A stretch of DNA of 11,672 nucleotides from Pseudomonadota bacterium (GTDB lineage: Bacteria > Pseudomonadota > Alphaproteobacteria > Rhizobiales > Hyphomicrobiaceae). The notes under the pieces were generated by a model. That model made no database searches, was not told where the DNA came from, and saw only the letters and a program-made list of their open reading frames with translations. Location of the stretch: the NCBI GenBank assembly GCA_023430315.1, contig JAEZAW010000117.1:1-11672 (forward strand), read 5' to 3'. A program made the position numbers and the translations under genes. This document shows, piece by piece, positions 7,427-11,672 of the stretch (position 1 is its first letter; the number at the start of each line of letters is the position of its first letter).

Positions 7427-7623
7427 GCCGCTGCCCGCATGGGGGCGCCGCGGATGTGCTAGGCGGAGCAGAGACTTCTGCCTGCTCTTCACGGGGGAAT
7501 ATACTGTTCAAGGCCGGCCTACGCGGCGGCACGGACAGGGGCAGCATGGCAGCGCCGCCCGGCGCGTCGCCTATTTCGCCTGAGGCGAGGAATGTAGCAC
7601 GCCCGCGAGATCCAAGGGCGCAA

Positions 7624-7638
7624 CGGCCTTTGAGGCCG
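7624..7638 (+). other. Hairpin immediately upstream of the terC ribosome-binding site
   Basis: CGGCCT-TTG-AGGCCG forms a 6-bp GC-rich stem with a 3-nt loop. It is followed by AGGGAAGGA (about 7642-7650), which serves as a moderate Shine-Dalgarno for the ATG at 7662. No T run follows, so it is not an intrinsic terminator. It could be part of a structured leader that affects translation. Confidence 0.5.
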
Positions 7639-7661
7639 CATAGGGAAGGATTCATCGCGCT

Positions 7662-8360
7662 ATGTGGGAATTGTTGGCGCCCCAGCTCTGGCCACTCCTT
7701 CAGATCATCATGATCGACGTAGTCCTGGCTGGCGATAACGCCGTCGTCGTCGGCCTCGCAGCGTCCCGCGTCAGTCCCATCATTCGGGGCAAGGTCATCT
7801 TCTGGGGCATCGCGGCCGCGGTGATCCTCCGCATCCTCTTCGCCGGCGTCACGATGCAGCTTCTGGCCATCAAGGGCATCATGCTCGCCGGTGGGCTCCT
7901 GCTCTTCTACGTGTGCTGGAACATGTACAAGGAGCTGCGCGGCGGCCATGAGCCGGAACCGCATTCGCTCGGCGCCGCTGCCGTCGAAGACCCCAAGGGC
8001 GACGGAACCAAGATCAAGGAGATGAGCTTCTGGGCGGCCGTGACCCAGATCACCATCGCCGACGTCTCCATGTCGCTCGACAACGTGCTGGCCGTTGCCG
8101 GCGCCGCCAAGGGCAACACCGTCATCCTGGTCATCGGCCTCGCGATCGCGATCGTGCTGATGGCCATCGCCGCCAACTACATCGCCAAGTTGCTCGCGAC
8201 CTACCCGTGGATCAGCTGGCTCGGTCTCGCGATCATCGTGTACGTCGCGGCCCAGATGTCATGGACTGGCATCCACGACCTCGGCTGCCTGTACGTCTCT
8301 CCCGAGGTCTGCAAGCAGGGCATGGTCTCGACACTCAAGACCTTGATGAACGGCACCTGA
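7662..8360 (+). CDS. TerC family integral membrane protein (YjbE/YkoY-type, putative Mn/metal ion exporter)
   Basis: A 232-residue inner-membrane protein with about 6-7 hydrophobic segments. The family is named after tellurite resistance, but characterised members such as Alx, MeeF and YkoY are linked to manganese efflux or metal loading of exported enzymes. The two conserved acidic motifs appear in membrane segments: DVVLAGDNAVVVGLA with Asp19, Asp25 and Asn26, and ADVSMSLDNVLAVAGAA with Asp134, Asp140 and Asn141. A hydrophilic, probably cytoplasmic loop rich in charged residues (about 90-120) lies between them. The length fits the short TerC class. The gene is monocistronic: it is divergent from yjbQ and is followed directly by a strong terminator. 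The long leader upstream may be regulatory. Specificity for manganese is inference from the family. Confidence 0.92.
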   Translation: MWELLAPQLWPLLQIIMIDVVLAGDNAVVVGLAASRVSPIIRGKVIFWGIAAAVILRILFAGVTMQLLAIKGIMLAGGLLLFYVCWNMYKELRGGHEPEPHSLGAAAVEDPKGDGTKIKEMSFWAAVTQITIADVSMSLDNVLAVAGAAKGNTVILVIGLAIAIVLMAIAANYIAKLLATYPWISWLGLAIIVYVAAQMSWTGIHDLGCLYVSPEVCKQGMVSTLKTLMNGT

Positions 8361-8393
8361 GGCGCAGGCGCCGCCCGGATCATGCGGATATGG

Positions 8394-8431
8394 ACAACCG
8401 CGCGGGCCTCGGCTCGTGCGGTTGTTTTTTT
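8394..8431 (+). terminator. Strong Rho-independent terminator of terC
   Basis: The outer stem ACAACCGC (8394-8401) pairs with GCGGTTGT (8418-8425). The inner bases 8402-8407 pair with 8412-8417 with two G-U pairs, giving about 14 bp around a CTCG loop. Seven T follow at 8425-8431. It sits 33 bp after the terC stop. The HlyU-family gene on the other strand ends shortly after. Confidence 0.93.
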
Positions 8432-8444
8432 GCGGCTCGAGCGA

Positions 8445-8729
8445 TCAATCGAAGATGCGGTCGCCCTGCTGGTCGATGATCTGGCGGGCCTTCATCAGCG
8501 CGAAGTCGGCGGCTTCATCCTGTGAAGGAAAGCGGTCGGCGCGGATGAAGCGGTGCTCTTTCTTCGCCTCGCCCACCTGCTTACTGATCGTGCCGGCAAC
8601 CTGGTACTGGCCGCCCTCCTGATAGGGCCGTGCCTCGATGGTGTAGCCCTTGTGCTCCGCCGAGCGCGCGGGCGCGCCGCCGCCGGCTTCGCCACTGCCG
8701 CCCCCGAAAAGTTTCTTCCAGAATGACAT
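8445..8729 (-). CDS. HlyU family small protein (PF10115-type)
   Basis: A 94-residue soluble protein matching the alphaproteobacterial family labelled 'HlyU family transcriptional regulator'. Its features are the amphipathic start MSFWKKLFGGG, a Gly/Ala-rich linker (about 10-24), then HKGYTIEARPYQEGGQYQVAG, HRFIRADRFPSQDEAADFALMKARQIIDQQGDRIF. No helix-turn-helix is apparent, so a DNA-binding role is not evident from sequence. The family name comes from a Vibrio hemolysin regulator, and the annotation may mislead. The frame has an ATG two codons earlier, but GAGGA is only about 2 nt from that one and 7 nt from the ATG at 8727-8729, so the latter is chosen. It lies just downstream of the membrane-protein gene on the same strand (56-bp gap), which may form an operon. 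Confidence 0.85.
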   Translation of the reverse strand: MSFWKKLFGGGSGEAGGGAPARSAEHKGYTIEARPYQEGGQYQVAGTISKQVGEAKKEHRFIRADRFPSQDEAADFALMKARQIIDQQGDRIFD

Positions 8730-8785
8730 GAGCATTTCCTCGCGAGGTGATCACCCACCAACCTAACCGCACGCGCAGCACTGCG

Positions 8786-9187
8786 CTACCGGTGCGAACC
8801 CGATGCCGGAGGGTCGTCATCGTCGTCGTCGGGGTCCTGCTCGTCCTTCACATGAAGGCGGTGCAGCAGACGGTGCAGGGCCGGCGCGAGGATGAGGGCC
8901 GTGGTCGCCACGATGAGCAGACCAGAATAGATGGCGTAGAGGCCGGCGAAGATCTTCGCCGCATCATCTCGAAGCGTGTCGACCGGCCCCATGCCGGAAA
9001 GGATCATCGCAGCATTGAGGAAGGAGTCCACCCAGCCGAGACCGCCGAGCCAGTGATATCCGGCCATGCCCACGAAGAGTGAGGCGCCGATGAGTGCGAG
9101 CGCCAGCAGGATGTTCACGCCGAGGCGGCGGAAGAAGCGCGTCCTGGTCGCCAACGGCTCACCGAGATACTCGTAGTCGTCGGCCAT
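8786..9187 (-). CDS. Small two-TM membrane protein with channel-like re-entrant segment, function unknown
   Basis: This 133-residue protein has an N-terminal cytoplasmic stretch with basic residues (TRTRFFRR, 14-21), TM1 at about 23-43, TM2 at about 77-102, and a basic RLLHRLH end followed by an acidic tail with six consecutive Asp (120-125). Between the membrane helices lies VDSFLNAAMILSGMGPVDTL (53-72), a short semi-hydrophobic segment with a glycine-containing turn. The TM-loop-TM layout recalls the pore module of two-TM ion channels, but no TVGYG-type potassium filter is present. I recall similar conserved hypothetical membrane proteins ending in a HRxLHRxH motif, but their function is unknown to me. 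A good Shine-Dalgarno (GGAGAGG) precedes the ATG. It is 23 bp downstream of the small secreted-protein gene, suggesting co-transcription. Confidence 0.8.
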   Translation of the reverse strand: MADDYEYLGEPLATRTRFFRRLGVNILLALALIGASLFVGMAGYHWLGGLGWVDSFLNAAMILSGMGPVDTLRDDAAKIFAGLYAIYSGLLIVATTALILAPALHRLLHRLHVKDEQDPDDDDDDPPASGSHR

Positions 9188-9210
9188 GAACCTCTCCGCT
9201 CAGCGCGAGC

Positions 9211-9609
9211 TCATTCCTTGTCCTCAGGGGTCGGCGTAAAGTGAAGGCAAGGGTCGAGCTGAATGAAGTCCTCGCCCGTAGGCTGAATGGTCCCGACGAC
9301 GACGACGCGCTCGCCAGGCTGCCGACCGTTGGCTTCGTAGGTAATGCAGAGCACGCGCGGGTGCGGCGGGCCACACAGGCCGAGAAATACCAGCCCGTTC
9401 TGCTCGCGCACGATCTCGAGCGGCCCAACGACCTCGATCGTGACGAGCTCCCGCTCTTCCTCGCCTTTCAGCGCTGCCATGCTCTTCTTGAGCTCGCTGC
9501 AGCGCGCCTGGAAGCTCGGCGCCGGCTGTGCCGACAGGGGCGCCGAGACGCACGACGCCAGGAACGCGAGCACGGCCACGATTGTCAGGCGCACGGGTTC
9601 ATCCGTCAT
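9211..9609 (-). CDS. Small exported protein with four mature cysteines, function unknown
   Basis: A 132-residue protein with an N-terminal export signal: hydrophobic residues about 8-27. Two processing routes are possible. LASC (17-20) resembles a lipobox with Cys20, and PLSAQ (about 24-28) fits signal peptidase I. The mature part has Cys37, Cys79, Cys88 and Cys121, enough for two disulfides. The segment from about 55 to 123 alternates short hydrophobic strands (ELVTIEVVGPLEIV, RVVVVGTIQP, DFIQLDPCLHF) and looks like a small beta-barrel, possibly an OB-fold. That is inference from pattern only. I do not recognise a named family. It sits between the TauE/SafE exporter gene and the two-TM membrane protein, all on the minus strand, with 23 bp to the latter. 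Confidence 0.7.
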   Translation of the reverse strand: MTDEPVRLTIVAVLAFLASCVSAPLSAQPAPSFQARCSELKKSMAALKGEEERELVTIEVVGPLEIVREQNGLVFLGLCGPPHPRVLCITYEANGRQPGERVVVVGTIQPTGEDFIQLDPCLHFTPTPEDKE

Positions 9610-9618
9610 CGAAAAGCA

Positions 9619-9653
9619 TTCTGCCCGGGAGCCGTTGTGGCGCCCGGGCAGAA
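9619..9653 (-). terminator. Perfect 11-bp hairpin between the TauE/SafE gene and the secreted-protein gene
   Basis: TTCTGCCCGGG at 9619-9629 pairs perfectly with CCCGGGCAGAA at 9643-9653 around a 13-nt loop. It is 37 bp downstream of the TauE/SafE stop and only 9 bp upstream of the next gene's start codon. On the minus strand it is followed by TGCTTTTC, a short and interrupted T-run. A terminator for the exporter gene is most likely, though its placement means it would also sit in the leader of the next gene if read-through occurs. Confidence 0.65.
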
Positions 9654-9690
9654 ACGAGTCAATTGTCGCAAGCGTTCCGGTGCGTCGAAC

Positions 9691-10473
9691 TCAATGAGTC
9701 TCGAACACGTAGTGAATGGTCAAGTGCACAAGCTCGGCGAGGATCACGACAACCAGCAGTCGGAACACCCATGTGCGCGCGTGCGGGGAGGCGGCAAGCC
9801 GTGCCCCGAGAATGCCGCCGACGATGCTGCCTGCGCCGAGTATCGCGCCGAGCGTCCAATCGACGTCGCCCTTGGCCGCGAAGACAATCATGGCGACGAT
9901 CGTGGCCGGCACCAGCGCTGCGCTCTTGATCGCATTGGCCTGAATGAGCGGCAACCCGACCACGAGCGTCAGCGCCAGCAGCATGTAGGTGGCACCATCG
10001 AGCACGATAAAGCCGAGCCAGACTCCGATACCGACGAACAGCAGGAATTCGCGCAGCCCATAGCGCACGTTCTCCGATGCGGCCGCTTCGATGGCATGCT
10101 TGAGCTTGGTGAACAGCAGCAGAAGTGCCACCAGCACCGCCGCGGTGATCACGAGCGCGAGATTGCGTGGCGACAGCATCTCCGCAAGAAAGGCGCCAGC
10201 GATCGCCCCGAGCCCTACCGGGAGGCTCACTTTGACCGCCAGATCCCAGAGCAGTGCGCGCTTCTGATGGAAGCTCCACGTCGCCGACAAGGCGCCGATC
10301 AGAACCGGAACTCGGTTCGTCGCATTAGCGGACACGGGATCGAGGCCGATCATCATGAGAACCGGCAATGACACGGCAGAGCCCGATGAGGCGGCGGTGT
10401 TGAGGAACCCACACGCGAGGCCTGCGGCCAAACCAAGAAGCAAGGCCCAGAGATCGTAGCCAAGGAGCGCCAT
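9691..10473 (-). CDS. Sulfite exporter TauE/SafE family membrane protein
   Basis: A 260-residue inner-membrane protein with about 8 predicted hydrophobic segments, in two halves as usual for the TauE/SafE (DUF81) family. Members export or take up sulfite, sulfonates or other organic anions; the substrate here is unknown. Family features are the first segment GLAAGLACGFLNTAASSGSAVSLPVLMMIGLDPVSANATNRVP in the first half and the related LPLIQANAIKSAALVPATIV plus GAGSIVGGILGARLA in the second. A frame extension to a TTG at 10516-10518 would add 15 residues but has no ribosome-binding site. The ATG at 10471-10473 has GAGG 5 nt upstream and is chosen. A hairpin follows the gene. No sulfur-metabolism gene is adjacent, so context does not indicate the substrate. 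Confidence 0.88.
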   Translation of the reverse strand: MALLGYDLWALLLGLAAGLACGFLNTAASSGSAVSLPVLMMIGLDPVSANATNRVPVLIGALSATWSFHQKRALLWDLAVKVSLPVGLGAIAGAFLAEMLSPRNLALVITAAVLVALLLLFTKLKHAIEAAASENVRYGLREFLLFVGIGVWLGFIVLDGATYMLLALTLVVGLPLIQANAIKSAALVPATIVAMIVFAAKGDVDWTLGAILGAGSIVGGILGARLAASPHARTWVFRLLVVVILAELVHLTIHYVFETH

Positions 10474-10608
10474 TCTTCCCTCGAATGCACGAACGACCGA
10501 GTGTATCCAATCAATCAACTTGAGATTGCTGACAATGATCGCGCACGCGGAAGATTAATGCGGGCTTTCGAGAGGGCTTTTCAGAGTTGTAGGGGAGCAC
10601 AAATAAAA

Positions 10609-10638
10609 TTGCCCGGAGGCCGAACAACCTCCGGGCAA
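10609..10638 (-). terminator. Rho-independent terminator of the PfpI/DJ-1 gene
   Basis: TTGCCCGGAGG at 10609-10619 pairs perfectly with CCTCCGGGCAA at 10628-10638 (11 bp, 8-nt loop). Read on the minus strand it is followed by TTTTATTTG. It lies 23 bp after the stop of the PfpI-family gene on the same strand. Confidence 0.88.
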
Positions 10639-10661
10639 CAATGTCGAAGCAAACGCTGCCG

Positions 10662-11225
10662 CTACGCCGCGCGGCGGCTGTGCTTGCCTTCCTGCACCTC
10701 CTCGATCACCTTCGCGCAGAAGGCATCGAGATCGCCGGGATTGCGCGACGTGACGAGACCTTTATCGGTGACGACCGCAGCGTCCTCCCACTGAGCGCCT
10801 GCGTTGATCACATCGGTTTTGATCGATTTGTAGGACGTCATCTTCACGCCCTTTGCGACGCCAGCCTCGACGAGAAGCCAAGGCCCGTGGCAGATCGCAG
10901 CCACCGGCTTGCCCGAGTTGTAGAAATCCTTGACCAGCTTCACGGCCTTGGGCTCGGCGCGCAGCGTGTCCGGATTCATCTGGCCGCCGGGGAGAACGAT
11001 CGCATCGTAATCATCCACCTTCGCCTCGGCGAGGGCCTTGTCGACCTTCACGGCGCGGCCCCAGTCCTTCTTGTCCCAGCCTTTGATCTCGCCCTTTTCC
11101 GGCGAGACGACGTCGACCTTGGCGCCGGCTTCTTTGAGCTTGTCGCGCGGCACTTCGAGCTCGGACTGCTCGAAGCCGTTGGTGGCGAGTATGAGAATGC
11201 GTTTTCCGTCCAGTTTTCCCGGCAT
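10662..11225 (-). CDS. PfpI/DJ-1 family protein (type 1 glutamine amidotransferase-like)
   Basis: A 187-residue cytoplasmic protein of the PfpI/YhbO subgroup of the DJ-1/ThiJ superfamily, linked in characterised members to glyoxalase III or deglycase-type stress protection and, earlier, to protease activity. These activities are debated. It has the Rossmann-like start RILILATNGFEQSELEVPRD (9-28) with Glu19 and Glu22, one of which is the usual acidic partner, YDAIVLPGGQMNPDTLR (73-89), and the nucleophile elbow AAICHGPW with Cys112 and His113. The C-terminal VTSRNPGDLDAFCAKVIEE is also typical. The frame extends 36 codons further upstream, but that part would cover the rpoD terminator. GGAGA lies about 8 nt before the ATG at 11223-11225, so that start is chosen. 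Monocistronic, bounded by terminators. Confidence 0.92.
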   Translation of the reverse strand: MPGKLDGKRILILATNGFEQSELEVPRDKLKEAGAKVDVVSPEKGEIKGWDKKDWGRAVKVDKALAEAKVDDYDAIVLPGGQMNPDTLRAEPKAVKLVKDFYNSGKPVAAICHGPWLLVEAGVAKGVKMTSYKSIKTDVINAGAQWEDAAVVTDKGLVTSRNPGDLDAFCAKVIEEVQEGKHSRRAA

Positions 11226-11298
11226 GTTCGTTCTCCGCGGTTCAGGTGTGTCTTCCTTGAGGAATGACCCGCGCAGCCGATTGTTCCCAGAAAGGCAA

Positions 11299-11322
11299 AA
11301 AGCCCCGGAGATCCGGGGCTTT
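11299..11322 (-). terminator. Rho-independent terminator of rpoD
   Basis: AAAGCCCCGG at 11299-11308 pairs with CCGGGGCTTT at 11313-11322 around a 4-nt loop. On the minus strand the stem runs into TTTTTGCC. It is 24 bp past the rpoD stop and separates rpoD from the PfpI-family gene. Confidence 0.92.
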
Positions 11323-11346
11323 AAGCTGTTCAACAGTTGTCTGCCG

Positions 11347-11672
11347 TCAATTATCCAAGAAGCTCCGGAGCTTCCGGCTGCGGCTCGGATGCTTGAGCTT
11401 GCGCAGCGCCTTTGCTTCGATCTGGCGGATGCGCTCGCGCGTCACCGAGAACTGCTGGCCGACCTCTTCGAGCGTATGGTCGGTGTTCATGCCGATGCCG
11501 AAGCGCATACGCAGTACGCGCTCCTCGCGCGGCGTCAGCGACGCGAGCACGCGCGTCGTCGTCTCGCGCAGGTTCGACTGAATGGCCGCATCGATCGGCA
11601 GCAGCGCATTCTTGTCCTCGATGAAATCGCCGAGATGTGAATCCTCCTCGTCGCCGATCGGCGTCTCGAGGC
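11347..11672 (-). CDS. rpoD: RNA polymerase sigma factor RpoD (sigma-70), C-terminal part, truncated by window edge
   Basis: The minus-strand frame is open from the window end to TGA at 11347-11349, giving the last 107 residues of the primary sigma factor, which directs RNA polymerase to housekeeping promoters. The residues starting LETPIGDEEDSHLGDFIEDK belong to the end of region 3, and ALLPIDAAIQSNLRETTTRVLASLTPREERVLRMRFGIG leads into region 4. The region 4.2 helix-turn-helix that reads the -35 element is LEEVGQQFSVTRERIRQIEAKALRKLK, and the protein ends SRSRKLRSFLDN as in other alphaproteobacteria. The 5' remainder lies outside the window. It is followed by a clear intrinsic terminator. 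Confidence 0.97.
   Translation of the reverse strand, partial: LETPIGDEEDSHLGDFIEDKNALLPIDAAIQSNLRETTTRVLASLTPREERVLRMRFGIGMNTDHTLEEVGQQFSVTRERIRQIEAKALRKLKHPSRSRKLRSFLDN

Larger units (their letters stand above)
7340..7661. other. Intergenic region between divergent yjbQ and terC; hairpin-rich terC leader
   Basis: This 322-bp stretch has no convincing gene. If the candidate promoter at 7398-7426 is used, the terC transcript has an untranslated leader of about 230 nt. It contains at least two clear hairpins: TCGCC-TGA-GGCGA at 7576-7588 and CGGCCT-TTG-AGGCCG at 7624-7638, the second ending 23 nt before the start codon. A GGGGGAATA segment lies near 7494-7502. TerC-family genes in many bacteria are preceded by the yybP-ykoY manganese riboswitch. 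The GGGGAGUA and AAGACC consensus elements of that class are not clearly matched here, so riboswitch identity is only a hypothesis. Confidence 0.35.

Noticed and set aside
8746..8755. 10-bp palindrome GGTGATCACC upstream of the HlyU-family gene
   Set aside because: It is short, and a palindrome of this size is expected by chance; there is no supporting second copy or promoter. It remains a weak operator candidate only.
8773..8786. Inverted repeat GCGCAG-CA-CTGCGC at the end of the two-TM membrane-protein gene
   Set aside because: The loop is too small for the full stem and no T-run follows on the minus strand, so it is not called a terminator.
9241..10371. Long plus-strand open frame (about 376 codons) spanning the secreted-protein and TauE/SafE genes
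   Set aside because: It covers two real minus-strand genes and a terminator hairpin, and its composition (Arg/His/Gln/Asp-rich) is typical of antisense shadows in GC-rich DNA.
10641..11267. Plus-strand open frame (about 208 codons) opposite the PfpI/DJ-1 gene
   Set aside because: It is a mirror of the PfpI coding sequence, which has a clear catalytic Cys motif, Shine-Dalgarno and terminator on the minus strand.
1..11672. Mobile elements, CRISPR arrays, phage, defence or biosynthetic clusters
   Set aside because: No transposase, integrase, direct-repeat array, att-like repeat or cluster-type gene was seen. All well-supported genes are typical chromosomal functions of an alphaproteobacterium.

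Overview
The window is GC-rich, with tightly packed genes. It looks like an alphaproteobacterial chromosome, most likely Hyphomicrobiales (Rhizobiales). This rests on the RpoD C-terminus, a bacterial NDUFA12 (complex I accessory subunit) next to a DUF2155 secreted protein, an alphaproteobacterial 'HlyU family' small protein, and a pimC-pimD-pimF-like beta-oxidation cluster resembling that of Rhodopseudomonas palustris. The genus assignment is inference.

Region 1 (1-4043, + strand) is the 3' part of a fatty-acid or dicarboxylate beta-oxidation operon. It holds the end of a PimC-like acyl-CoA dehydrogenase, a PimD-like partner, and a FadJ/PimF-like enoyl-CoA hydratase/3-hydroxyacyl-CoA dehydrogenase. 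The two dehydrogenases appear to have complementary losses of active-site and FAD-binding motifs, as expected for an obligate heteromer. No thiolase or CoA ligase gene is in the window.

Region 2 (4050-6793, - strand) carries a DUF2155 secreted protein, the NDUFA12 homologue, and a large GT39-type membrane glycosyltransferase. DUF2155 converges on the beta-oxidation operon with a gap of 6 bp. Region 3 (6917-8360) is a divergent pair: yjbQ (-) and a TerC-family membrane protein (+). They are separated by about 320 bp that includes a candidate promoter and a hairpin-rich leader for terC, and terC ends in a very clear intrinsic terminator.

Region 4 (8445-10473, - strand) holds an HlyU-family small protein, a two-TM membrane protein with a channel-like re-entrant segment, a small cysteine-containing secreted protein, and a TauE/SafE exporter. 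Region 5 (10662-11672, - strand) holds a PfpI/DJ-1 family protein and the 3' end of rpoD, each followed by an intrinsic terminator.

No tRNA, rRNA, insertion sequence, CRISPR array, prophage or defence locus is visible. This is mostly core-genome content. The items most worth a second look are the split-active-site dehydrogenase pair, the terC leader, the channel-like membrane protein, and a perfect dyad upstream of the glycosyltransferase.
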